A stretch of DNA of 52,500 nt, taken from contig CAJNDS010002425.1 of the NCBI GenBank assembly GCA_905221605.1, forward strand, positions 1-52,500. The letters run 5' to 3'. The stretch comes from Symbiodinium natans (lineage: Eukaryota; Sar; Dinophyceae; Suessiales; Symbiodiniaceae). Positions 1 to 10,933 of this stretch are shown in pieces. A model generated the notes under the pieces. It searched no databases. It had not been told where the DNA came from and saw only the letters and a program-made list of their open reading frames with translations. The stretch's first letter is position 1, and the number at the start of each line of letters is the position of its first letter. The position numbers and the translations under genes are program-made.

Positions 1-880
1 AGAAAGTTGGAACGTGGTTTAAGGATGATGAGAGCTGGGATTCCCTTTAGTATACCTGTTGGGCTATGGCGACAAGGATGTTCCGCCTCTATGGATTTTA
101 CTGTAGGGATTGACAACAGCCTCCAGGGTCATGCGAGCTTCAACACTTTCGCAACTCATAAAACAGGTGGAGAGCCAAATGTAAGGTACCTACAACTGTA
201 GCTGTATCCTCTACTGACTATAAGTTCCCAGAGTCCTCACGAACCTTCTAGCCCCATTGCCCTGAAACCTAAACCTGAACCCTAGACCCTGCACTCTCTA
301 CCCATACTCCACATCCAAAATCTAAAGCCCAAACATGACCACTAAGCCCCAGACCCTGAACCCTGAGCCTTAAACCGATCTCCATGAATCTCACGAAGCC
401 AATATATGAACTTCAAGCTTTCGGGTTTATTGTGTTATAACCCTAAACCTTAAACCCTAAACCCTAAACCCTAAACCCTAAACCCTAAACCCTTATTCCT
501 TGGCTAGTGGAAAAATAAGGTTTGGGGTTAGAGCGTATGGCGGATTTCTGGCCACCACCCAGCCCATGTAACCTGAATCAAACCCCTGAACCCTGAACCT
601 TAAATGACAATCTGACGGCCGTAAAGGGTTGGGTTTTGGATCTAGGGGTTTAGGGTTTAGCTCCAACATCCCAAACCACCTGAAACCGCTGGAACCTACC
701 CTTTGATAATAGCCGAAGACTCCTTGTTGCGGTTCTTTAGAAGGTATCTTAAGTTAAACGTTCCTGCGGGTAACCCTAAATCCCTGAAGCCCTGACACCC
801 TCTCAAAGCCATACTTCCTCAGTTCCCTCTAAACCCAAAACCCAAAACCCTAAACCCTAAACCCTAAACCTGAATTCTAG
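1..880. other. Repeat-rich stretch upstream of the first recognised XYLB exon
   Basis: No exon could be supported here. The stretch holds CCCTAAA units at 424-492 and 830-870 and a short TTTAGGG patch near 644-660. The first recognised exon at 881 begins in the middle of a codon, so this is most likely intron sequence of the same gene, whose N-terminal coding part lies further left. Confidence 0.5.
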
Positions 881-3800
881 GCATGCTGGTCTTCAAGAAC
901 GGCTCGCTTTCCCGCGAGCGCGTCCTAAAGGATACTTGCGGAGGCCAGCAGGGGCCGGTTGGGCTTTCGGAAGTTTAGGGTTTAGGGTTGAGGGTTGAGG
1001 GGTTTAGGGTTTCAAGAGAGAGGGGTTTTAGGGGCTTTGGGTTTTGAGTCTTTTTGGGCTTGTGCGATGTGAGGTGGCCCTCGGGTTTTTCACCCCTGTG
1101 AACCAATGAACCCCAACATTGCGATCATGCTCTCTTTTTTTCTCTCTCTCTCTCTCTCAACCACTTTATGTTCAAGTACTTTCAAATTGGCTCCGGTTTC
1201 TTTTAGTCCCCAAGGTCTTCGGAGCTCTATACAGATGGTCTAGACAAAGTTGTTGCAGTTGTGGGGTTGCAAGGTCAGGATTCCAAGGGGTTTGCATGAT
1301 TGTTGAGTACTTCTTAAACTACACAGAGGTCCTTATCATGACTTATGGTGTATGACAGAATGCTTGGCATTGTTCTCCCCGGGTTCTGCTGAAGATCTAC
1401 TAGGGGATCTCTGAGCACTCAAAGTTCATAAACATCTCAGGTCGTGGACCAAATGCCGCTGGATTCTGCAGGGTTCGCGCGGCATTTCACCCTTGCGTCG
1501 CCCTAGCTAAGCACGCCCCAAACCCTAAACTCTAATCCCTGTACACCCTAAACCCTAAACCCGAAACCCTAAACCCTAAACCCTAAACCCTAACCCTAAA
1601 CCCTGAACCCTAAACCCTAAACCCTATCCCAGTTAGGAGGATAAAATCTCTTGGGGCATGGGGCGCGAAGACCTGCGCGGAGGCCAATGGGAGACCTGGG
1701 CCAAGATGCTCGCCTGGCACTGAGCTACAGACGTTAGATGCGGGTTATCTACAGGTTTCAGGGCTTAGGGTTCCCAAAGCCCTAAACCCTAGCCCTAAAC
1801 CCTAAACCCTAAACCCTAAACCCTACAAGTGCTTGAGAGTTCAGGGTTCAACAGGTCTATACCAGAGAATAAACACACCCCCCCCCCCCCTTCCCCCCCC
1901 GGCCCCCTGAATGGGGGTCATACATCGCACGCTGCTGCAACCTTGTATGAAGTTAGAGGGCCCTCAGGCCTTTCATGGCTTCGGTGAGTCAAGCTCGGGG
2001 AATGAGGGTCAAGTTTACGTAGGGGTGTCGGATTTAGGAGTTCTGGTTTTGGGCTAGGGTCTTCGGGTTCACGGTCAAGGGTCAGGGCTTTGGTTTTTCG
2101 GGTTTCGGGTTTTGGGATTTTGGGTTCGGGCCTCAGGGTTTAGGGTCAGAAGACTCGGCGGTGCGGCTTTAGCATTAACGGCCTCCATGCGGCACCCCAA
2201 CGACTCAATACACCCCAAAGCCTCGCACTTCTCGCCCTGGGTAGTTGTGATCTCGTGGTCTGGTTTTGAGGACAAAGTCCTCAGAAGGGGTAGGATCGCA
2301 GTTGCTGGAGCCCCAGACCCTTGTACCCTGGGCTTGTTTGGTTCTGATTGGGGGGAATAGCTAGGATGCCCAGTAGTGCCCTTATTCCCTTTTTTGGGGG
2401 TGTAGGTTCCCTTATAGACCCCCTTTAAGCAAAACAGGGCACCCTTTTTATTCCCAGGTTACTGGGCAACCCAGATAGGGACCATCCGTCTTAAGAGTAT
2501 CGTAGGGTACGCGCAACCCCAAAGCCGAACCCCGGCCTCTAAACCTTTTCTGTGGTGGGTTGCCCTAAACCCTATAAACCCTATAAACCCTAGAAGTTGT
2601 ATAAACCCTAGAAACCCTAGAAGCCCTATAAGCCCTAAACCCTATCAAACCCTAAGCCCTAACGAGTTCGCGTCCGGGCTCAGGCAGAGACACCGCCGGG
2701 CAACGGCGGGTCCCTTGGCGCCTCCCTCAGAGGGCTTTGTAGGGTTTAGGGTTTAGGGTTTAGGGTTTAGGGTTTAGGGTTTAGGGTTTACAAAGCCTTC
2801 GTTGGTTTGCTTCGGGCTTACATGGTCTATCTAGATCTGCACCCACCAAGTGTAGTTCTTTTTTCCATACCATAGGCAGTTCTCTAGATTAGGATCCCTT
2901 TGGGGCACCCTATAGCAATGAGGACCCCGCAAAAGGATCCTAGTTTTGTCATAGACTGCCCATATACAAAGGTGAAGCAATGCAGCTAGAAATGCAAACT
3001 ACAACTGGTGAGCTGGGCAGTGCTTGTAACGTTCGGGGTTGAGGGTTTGTGGGTTTGGCAGACAGGAAAAGCCACTGAGCGTTGCGCGTTCTACCGATAC
3101 CCATATTGGAGTTCACCCCAAAGACCCAAAGACCCAAAGCCCTAAACCTAAACCTTGTAAGCCCGAAACCCTAAACCCTAAACCCTAAACCCGAAAGCCC
3201 CAGACCCTCTAAATCTTACGAAAGCCCTCAGGCCGAAGCCTGGACCTCCTAGCCTAAACCCTAAACCCCAAACCCAAAAACTTAGCCCTGAACCCCAAAC
3301 CCTAACGCTAGTTCCCACACCACACTCAACAACCAAAAAAGTGCGAGGCTTCTACTTTCACAGCCCAGAGATCACCCCAACCACGGGCGATCAGCACCGC
3401 ACCCAGCCTGTGGCTTGTAGGGGTTAGGGTTTTTTGGCTTGGGGTTTAGGGTTTAGGGTTTGGGGTTTGGGTTTTAGGGTTTAGGGGTTGGGTTTTTTTG
3501 GGTTTGGGGGTTTAGGGTTTGGGGGTTTAGGGTTTGGGGAGTTTGGGTTTGGGGTTTGGGGTTTGGGGGGTTTGGGTTTGGGGTTTGGTGGGTTGGGGTT
3601 TTGGGTTTTGGGGTTTGGGGGTTTGGGGTTTGGGGTTTTGGGTTTTGGGTTTGGGGTTTTGGGTTTTGCGTGTAGGGTTTGGGGGTTAGGGGTTAGGGCT
3701 GTGGGGTCGCCAAGCTGGCGGCTTTCCGGGCTTATGCTTCGGGGGCTATAAGCCCCTAAACCCCAAAACCTCCAAAACCCCCAAAACCCAAAACCCTAAA

Positions 3801-6800
3801 CCGCAACCAGGTGGTTTCAAGGTTTGGGTTTTTGCGCGAGCAGCTGCCAGCAACTTCTCGTCAGCTTGTGGAACGATCACTCCCCTCTTGAGGTTCGGGC
3901 CGTAAACGGAACAACTACCTCCCCACTTTCCGGTACAAACAACGTAGAGATCGAAAAGCTCAAACCTGAACCCGGAAAACCCTAAACCCTAAAACCCGCT
4001 AAACCCTGCACTCAGAGAATTCCTTGGGTTTTCCGAAGGTCGGGAGTGTTCCGTTTTGACAGCGCCGACAAGGACCGACTGACGATGCGAAGTTGACCAC
4101 ACCTAACCCACCCCTCCAACAGACGTGTTTGTAGGGTTTCGGGTTTAGGCTTTGGGGTGTACCTGGGACCCTATTTAGCTACAGTTGCAAGGGCTACACA
4201 GTTCTACCTACTAAATAGGGGTACTTGCTACTAAATCTTAGGTAAATAGGGTCCCAGGTACAGTTTAGTGTTTAAGCTTTGGGGTTCAGGGTGTAGGGCT
4301 AGGGGCGACCACTCCCACCTCGTCTTCGCAAGAACCCTAAACCGCAAGCTCTAAACCCTACATTCTACACCCTAAACCCTAAACCCTAAACCCTACACCC
4401 TAAACCCTAAACCCTAAACCCTAAACCCTAAACCCTAAACCCTAAACCCTAAACCCTAAACCCTAAACCCTAAACTCTACACTACACCTGAAGCCGAACC
4501 CTGCCTTGGGAGACGCAACGACATGGGCTGCAATGCAGGAGCTGGATTCCTTTCCTGCGCCCACGGAGGTCCGCGCTGTCGTGGAAGGCAGCATTTTTCC
4601 ACTAAGCCCTAGACCCTAGACCCTAAACCTTAAGCCCAAACCATAGCATAGGTGCTCCCAGTTCTAGGGAACCGCACTTGGAGGTTCATGGGTGCTTAGA
4701 CAACCCCGAATCATAAGCCTACTTAGAACCTACTTGGAGGACTTGGGGGAGCTTTCTATTTTCCAAGCGCAGTTACTATACTTCTAACCTACATACTTAG
4801 AGGACTGGGGGGGGGGGGCTTTTTAGGTGCAGTTATGGATTTTTGGTGTTATGAGTTCCCATGAACCTCCAGGTTACCTTAAAGATCAAGGTTCTTCTCT
4901 CCCCCTCGACCTTGGCGTTGAGGACTTGTAGGACTCACCTTAGGGTTCAGGGTTTAGGGTTAAGGGGGAAAGGTCTTGCCGTATAGAGCACTGAGGGGCC
5001 TGCAGCATGCAATTTCGCCAGTTCATGCCAGTGAAGAAGGGCAGGGGTTTTGGGTTCAGGGTTTAGGGTTGCTGCCAGTCTCCTCAGAATTGGAGGGAAT
5101 ATTTTGAACTTCAATTTTGTGATATGGTTCTACTGGAGTCAAGCGGTTTAGAATTCATAGTCCGTTGTTGAACGATTTGACTCTGGCCAGGCAAGTTTCT
5201 GGCGATGCGCGCGTTCGCGCAAGGCATCGGTATCTTGGGCTTGCAAGGATGTCTGCGAGTGGTTTAGGGGTCTGGGGCTTTTCAGGTTTAGGGGTTCTAG
5301 ATTTGGAGTTTAGGGGTTTGGAGATTATTTATGAGGATTAAGAAACTTAGGCCTAAGCCCAAAAGCGCACTCTTTTTTTGGGGGAGTTAAGGGTTGCTGG
5401 TTTACAAGCCAAGGTCCTCCACCTTGGCCTGCGATGTTGATGTATGTTGGGGTCAGGGTTTAGGGTTCCGCTGGGCAATCTCACTCAGCACAATTCCCCA
5501 GCCCTCGGAAGCCCTGAAGCGATCCGGGCATGGGTTTAGGGTTTAGGGTCTGGGCTCTAACTCCGAATCCAACACCCTCCAAAAGACCCGCAAACCCCAA
5601 AGCCTGAAGGCCCATAAAGCGCAGAAACTCCAAAAACTCCAACGCCTCAAAAGCTCCATAATGTAGGGGTCGGAATAATTTCTAATTGTATCCCCTTAGG
5701 GCCCCTTCATATTTCTACCTTATTCTAACAATTCAGGTCTCTATATAACCCCACAAGCCCTGCAACAAAAAGCACTGCTGAATTCAAGGCACGTCTGACG
5801 ACGCTACTACCAACATGGACAGAGCAAGAAAGAAACGAATAACTTGCAACCAAAGAAAGAAAGACAACCCTAAACCCTAGACCCTAAACCCTAAACCCTA
5901 AACCCTCCACTGAGGCATGGATCCGGCGGAAGTGAAGCGAATCATCGCCACGGGTGGCGCCTCCTCGAACAAGGCGATCCTCCAGGCGCCTAGCACTTGG
6001 GTTTAGGGTCTAGGGTTTAGGGTTTAGGGTTTAGGGTTTAGGGTTTAGGGTTTCTAAGGGGATCTTTGGGGCTTTTGGGCTTCGAGTTGAGGGGGTTTCG
6101 GGTTTGGGGTTTGGGGTTTGGAGTTTGGGGCTTTGGGTTTTTTGGGGGTTTGGGGTTGGGGGTTGGGGGCTGGGGTTTAGGGTGCCAGCCTCGTTGTTAG
6201 AGGTTGATGGGTAGGGGTCCACGGCTTCGAGGGCTCGTGGGGACTTTAGATTCCGGGCTTGAGGGTTTTGGATTTTTAGCGGTAGCGTTTACGGTCCTGG
6301 AGAGTGCCCCTAAGTACCTGCTTCCTGAACCCTACATTCAGAATCGCAAAGGTTTGGGGTTTAGGGTTTAGGGTTTAGGGTTTAGGGTTGGCGGTTGACG
6401 GTTTAGGGTTTAGGAAACCCTAGCCCCAGCATTGCCCAGGTGCTTGCAGACGTCTTCGGCGTGCCAGCTCTCCGTCTGCAACTTCCCTGAGGTTTAGGGC
6501 TTAGGGCTAAGGGTTTTGGGTTAGGGTTTAGGGTTTAGGGTTTCAGCCCCTACGTCTCTAAGTCCCTAAGCCCCTGAACCCTCAGGAGTTGAGATGTTCC
6601 CCCTTATACTAACAGCTCCTTGGTAGCCCAGTGGTACCCTTTACGTTTTTTTTGGTTCTGGTTTCCCTTATAAAGTAACCAACCCAAAAAAGGGTGCCCT
6701 TATTCAAAAATGGTTACTGGTCTACTAAGATAAGGCTTACAGAGGGGGTACGATAAATTCCTATCAAGGACTGTTAGTAAACGGGGAACATCCAAATCGG

Positions 6801-9274
6801 GAACCCTTAAGCAACTGAACCCTAAACCCTTGACCCCTTAAACCCCTTAAACCCCTTAAACCCTTAAACCCCTTAAACCCTTACACCCTTTGACCCTTTA
6901 AACCCTTAAACTCTTAAACCCCTTAAACCCTTAAACTTCATCCCTAAACCCTAAACCCTAGACCCTAAACCCTAAACCCTAAACCCTAAACCTCCAGGTC
7001 TTCACCCTGGACCAGTCAGACTCTGCGTCCCTGGGCGCGGCGCTGCGCGCGGGCCATGGCTATCGCTGCCTTGGCGAGGAGGGCGGCAACCCGGCTGTGC
7101 TTAGGGTTTAGGGTTTAGGGTTTAGGGTTTAGGGTTTTGGGTTTTGGGTTTTGGGTTTTAGGTTTTAGGGGTTAGGGGTTAGGGTTTATAGGGTTTGTAG
7201 GGTTTATAGGGTTTATAGGGTTTATAGGGTTTATAGGGTTTATAGGGTTTTTATGGGGTTTTTATAGGGTGTTTATAGGGTTTTACAGGGTTTATAGGGT
7301 TTATAGGGTTTATAGGGTTTATAGGGTTTATAGGGTTTATAGGGTTTATAGGGTTTATAGGGTTTATAGGTTTATAGGGCTCAGGGTTTAGGATTCAGGG
7401 TTTAGGGTTGATAGGTTTAGGGCTGTTGGGCCCAAAGACCGCGACGCTGCATAGGGCTTGTTGTTCTTGTGAATGAGGGTCTATTCGGCGGTGTAAGCTT
7501 CACATACATTTGCTAAATAAACCAAAGCTCGAACGCCTAAACAACAACAAAGACCAGCAACCCATCAAACATGAGATCACGGAACCCTAAACCCTAAACC
7601 CTAAACCCTAAACCTTAACCCTAAACCCTAAACCCTAAACCCTCCTAGACCGGCATTTCTCAACACCTCAGGCCTGAACTCTAGGGTCCCTTTTTGCGTA
7701 CACATTAGAAGGCGGCACCCTTCAAAAAGGGATCTCAAGAAGGGGACCCCCCAATTTAGAGAACTGCCCTCTCAAATGAACATCAGCAACCCTAAACATC
7801 CTAAAGCCCTCAACCCCTAAACCCGAAACCCTAAACCCTAAACCCCTCAGGCTTCCTCTCCTTTGCCAAGTTCTTGGAAGCTGGGCCGATCGACTACCAG
7901 CTCGCTGCTAGACCAGCCGATGGGGCCAAGGACGAGGGTTCAAAGGGTTCGAGGGTTCTAAGGGTTTAGGGTTTTGGTTTAGGGTTTAGGGTTTAGGGTT
8001 CTAAGGGTTCTAAGGGTTCTAAGGGTTCTAAGGGTTCTAAGGGTTCTAAGGGTTCTAAGGGTTCTAAGGGTTCTAAGGGTTCTAAGGGTTCTAAGGGTTC
8101 TAAGGGTTCTAAGGGTTCTAAGGGTTCTAAGGGTTCTAAGGGTTCTAAGGGTTCGAGGTTCAGGGGCTCCAGGTTTCGAAGGGTTCTGAGGGTTCTAAGG
8201 GCTCTAAGGGCTCTAAGGGCTCTCAGGGTTCTAAGGGTTCTCAGGGTTCTAAGGGTTCTAAGGGCTCTCAGGGTTCTAAGGGTTCTAAGGGTTCTCAGGG
8301 TTCTAAGGGTTCCAAGGGTTCGGCTCTAAAAATCCGGGGTTTAGGGATTGGGGGCCTTGGAATTTGGAAGATTCGGAGTGTTCCTCTTTTGTGACGAGTA
8401 CATTGAGAAACAGTAGATGGGTGACGCCAAGTAGGTCTGTGAGTATGGGATTGGGGTTTAGGGTTTAGGCTTTAGGGTTTAGGGTTGTTCCTCCTCCATT
8501 TGATGTACGTTCTCCTTTCTTGGAAGGCATATCCGTTACGCGAGGTAGGGGGAGCCTGCGAACGACGTGGGCGGGAGCTGAGCCCAGAACACTCAACCCC
8601 GACAGGCCGCTGCGTGACCTTGAACTGCTCCAAGGGCTCCTTTAGGGTTTAGGGTTTAGGGTTTAGGGTTTCAGCGGGGAAAGGTTCATGATGCCTTCGG
8701 CGTTGAGAACATGGAGCCTTGTCCGGGACACCTCAAATTGTACCTCATGGAGCAAATCTCTTCACCTGCCAAGGTGTGGGCCGAAGGTCACGAATCTGAA
8801 GTGTGACAAGATGCAGAGTTTTCTGAAGATCTACGAGGGGAGTGGAAGGTTTGAGAGCTCACCTCGGGCGATGAGTTAGGCAGCGGCCACTGCTTCAACA
8901 ACATCTTAGCTCTGGAGACCATCAGTGGCGAAACACAAATCCCCAGCCAAAAGTAACCTCGCAAGCGTCGCACCGAAACCAAGTCCCAAATTTTGGTGTT
9001 ACCATGCCTCCTAGGCCCCATAACCCTAAACACTAAAAACCTAAGCCCGAATAGCTTAACTAGGGGCTGGGTAGTGAACCTTTAACCCTTTCGGTTATAT
9101 ACAATCCTAGGACACAAAAAGCTTAACTTTTCCTGGGCTAGGGTACTCAGCCCCTAAGTGATATTGCCTGAGCTGCAGGAAGCCTACTCCACGCTTGTCC
9201 CGCGCTTCCTGAAGCTGCAAGAGCAGGTCCTGTCCAGCCTCGGCCAGGGAAGCGCGAAGCGCCAGCGCACGTAA
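881..9274 (+). CDS. XYLB: Xylulokinase (FGGY carbohydrate kinase), C-terminal part, 11 exons
   Basis: Phosphorylates D-xylulose to xylulose 5-phosphate. Exons: 881-943, 1683-1711, 2684-2717, 3348-3412, 4539-4587, 5191-5238, 5915-5985, 6440-6466, 6998-7097, 7851-7933, 9179-9274. Joined in order they follow eukaryotic XYLB without gaps: FKNGSLSRERVLKD, GQWETWAKML, ETPPGNGGSLGFYF, SPEITP, SFPAPTEVRAVVEG, KFLAMRAFAQGIG, then the FGGY signature region IIATGGASSNKAILQ, VLADVFGVP, VFTLDQSDSASLGAALRA, and C-terminal EAYSTLVPRFLKLQEQVL with stop TAA at 9272-9274. Phase closes at every junction. Most donors are GC. The exception is exon 9 to 10 (around 7097), where the exact ends are unresolved. Introns contain telomeric repeats. 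The N-terminal sugar-binding part is outside the window or not recognised in 1-880. No frameshift or stop is seen inside the exons, so the gene looks intact in this part. Homology is judged by eye against the known family. Confidence 0.88.
2371..2471. repeat. Diverged palindromic element resembling IE-A, inside an XYLB intron
   Basis: The left arm has GCCCAGTAGTGCCCTTATT and the right arm GGGCACCC followed by GTTACTGGGCAACC, the arrangement of the IE-A family, with more mismatches than other copies. Confidence 0.5.
2740..2790 (+). repeat. Interstitial telomeric tract, TTTAGGG orientation
   Basis: About six to seven perfect TTTAGGG units start soon after the XYLB exon that ends at 2717. They form the 5' side of the following intron. 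Confidence 0.9.
3420..3680 (+). repeat. Degenerate G-rich telomere-like array (GGTTTGGG variants)
   Basis: Units drift between GGGTTTA, GGGTTTGG and GGGTTTTG. The Gly/Phe/Leu-rich ORF over it is only a translation of the repeat. It lies in the intron after the XYLB exon 3348-3412. Confidence 0.85.
4161..4260. repeat. Palindromic element IE-E, copy 1
   Basis: Terminal inverted repeats ACCTGGGACCCTATTTA and TAAATAGGGTCCCAGGT. A second copy is at 22881-22975. It is nested in an XYLB intron. Confidence 0.85.
4372..4478 (-). repeat. Interstitial telomeric tract, CCCTAAA orientation
   Basis: About fourteen CCCTAAA units lie upstream of the XYLB exon starting at 4539, forming the 3' arm of the intron. 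Confidence 0.9.
6593..6793. repeat. Palindromic element IE-D, copy 1, interrupted by a nested IE-A
   Basis: The left arm GATGTTCCCCCTTATACTAA and the right arm ending GTTAGTAAACGGGGAACATCC belong to family IE-D. They are separated by a full IE-A element at 6618-6729, so IE-A inserted into a pre-existing IE-D. Confidence 0.85.
6618..6729. repeat. Palindromic element IE-A nested in IE-D
   Basis: Starts CCTTGGTAGCCCAGTGGTA and ends TTACTGGTCTACTAAG. Inner arms carry GGTTCCCTTATAAAGTAACC and AAAGGGTGCCCTTATT. It has the same structure as the copies that act as introns near 33457 and 35612. Confidence 0.9.
7130..7420 (+). repeat. Satellite of a telomere-variant unit, GGGTTTATA
   Basis: A tandem array of about twenty 9-bp GGGTTTATA units with a few insertions, flanked by TTTAGGG. 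It lies in the XYLB intron after the exon ending near 7097. Confidence 0.9.
7935..8320 (+). repeat. Satellite of a telomere-variant unit, GGGTTCTAA
   Basis: More than thirty 9-bp GGGTTCTAA units with later GGGCTCTAA and GGGTTCTCA variants. The array starts right after the XYLB exon ending near 7933, so it occupies the position usually held by TTTAGGG units. Confidence 0.92.
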
Positions 9275-10933
9275 GCATGCGAGAGGTGGCAAGCTCGGTG
9301 TATCAAAAAAATGGCAGGGCCCGCGTTGATATTGAAGCCTCGTGCTGATGCAGCTGGCTTGGAGTTTAGATATCCACAGGCTTTTCAAGCACTTTAAACT
9401 GATGAGGTGGGCTCGTTCTTTTGCTGTCCATGAACCTTCAAACGTTTGTCTACCGGGTATGCATGGGGTTTGGGGTGGGGGGGGCTCTTTGTTTTCTAGG
9501 CCTTCGATGAGTCGTTTTTGGATCAAACCCCCCCACAACGGTTGCATACCGTGAGCATACGTGAGCCCTGAACTCCAGACCCCAGATGCTGCAACACGAC
9601 CTGGTGCACTAACCTGCAGCTGGGCAGTTCTCTAACAATTGTGGTACCTTATTGGGTGCTCTCGCTGCAAGGCTCCGAACAAAAACGCAAATGCCGCGAC
9701 ATGACCTGGGCCGACAGCTGTCAGAGCATGCGAGCTCGCAATCCATGGCGTCATATAGTTACCCTGAGCATGAAGGCCGCCCTAAAGGCCCCTAGCTTAC
9801 CCTATCGACCCTAAGAGATACCAACCCCACTCAACCTTAAACCCTGAGCACCCATGCTTATCCCAACTACTCACATCTACCCAGCACCATCACTCCACCA
9901 CCTTGCTTAGGGCGTTTGTCATGGCCTCGCAAGACCTTTGCGCCATGGCCAGATCCGGACTGCCGGCCTGAGGCTGGCCCCTCAGGGCTAAGGTTTACAA
10001 GTTGGGTCCTAAACCTTAGAATTTTGTTTCGGGGTTGGGGCCAAAGGGTTAGGGGTTCCGGCAAGTCCTTAAAATGTCTACACCCTTGTAGTTGAGGAAG
10101 TCCCCTCCCCGCCCTTCCCGTCTTTGGGGTTTAGGGCTCCCTTCCCGGGCCTTCGCCGCGCCCCACCCCCCCCCCCCCCCAAAAAAAAAAAAAAAAAAAA
10201 AAAAAACAAATCACAGAACGACTATGGAGGGCTGCATCCTTACCAGTACCCTAACTTGCAGTGTTTCGGGGATGCATGTCTAGATTTGGTCTCCTCTTGC
10301 GAGGGTTCTTCTGGAGAACAGAGTGCCGTTCTCCTGTTATCCGTACCAAACTTCTCTCATCCGGTCCCTTCTAACACAAGGTACCATCCCCCCCCCCCCC
10401 CGGAAAAAAGAGGGCAACACAAGAGCTTAGATAATCAGCAACCTTATCCCCTTGCTTCATCCCGATCCTTCTACTAAGAACTGCTCGCAATTCCCCTTCT
10501 AGTGAAATACGCCATTGCAGTACACACGACAAGTCAAGGACTTCGCGGTGAACATAAACCACCCTACATACCCACTCTGGACCATGCGCTCTCCAATGCC
10601 AGAGTCTCACCCGAATCCTAAACCCCGAGCCCGAAACCCCCTGGCCCCGAAAGCCATAACTTCTTGAAACCTGTATGAGCGCGTCTCCCCATGAGGTCTT
10701 GCAGCCCTCATACAGCCCCCGTGAGAAAACGACGCTCCTTTGAACCCCAAATCCCAAATCCCAAACCCCAACCCCAAACCCCAAACCCCAAACCCCAAAC
10801 CCCAAACCCCAAACCCCAAACCCCAAACCCCAAACCCCAAACCCCAAACCCTAAACCCTAAACCCTAAACCCTAAACCTTACTAACCCTAAACTTTACTA
10901 ACTCTGCTTAAGCCGAGGGTCGCCGCGAAGAGC
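9275..10933. other. Intergenic region between XYLB and the SAP gene
   Basis: No coding exon could be supported. It contains a C-tract joined to an A-tract at 10166-10206, a C-tract near 10389-10401, an AACCCC-type array at 10741-10850 and CCCTAAA units at 10846-10880. ORFs here read through simple sequence. Confidence 0.55.
10741..10880 (-). repeat. Degenerate AACCCC array passing into CCCTAAA
   Basis: About seventeen AACCCCA-type units run directly into CCCTAAA units. It lies just left of the SAP gene's first recognised exon. Confidence 0.88.

Noticed and set aside
3488-3751. Gly/Phe/Leu-rich plus-strand ORF
   Set aside because: It is a translation of a degenerate GGGTTTGG array within an XYLB intron.
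7935-8320. CRISPR-like regular array
   Set aside because: Units are 9 bp without unique spacers; it is a telomere-variant satellite.
10371-10847. 158-codon minus-strand ORF
   Set aside because: A third of it is the AACCCC array and the rest has no protein-like pattern; all other genes are on the plus strand.
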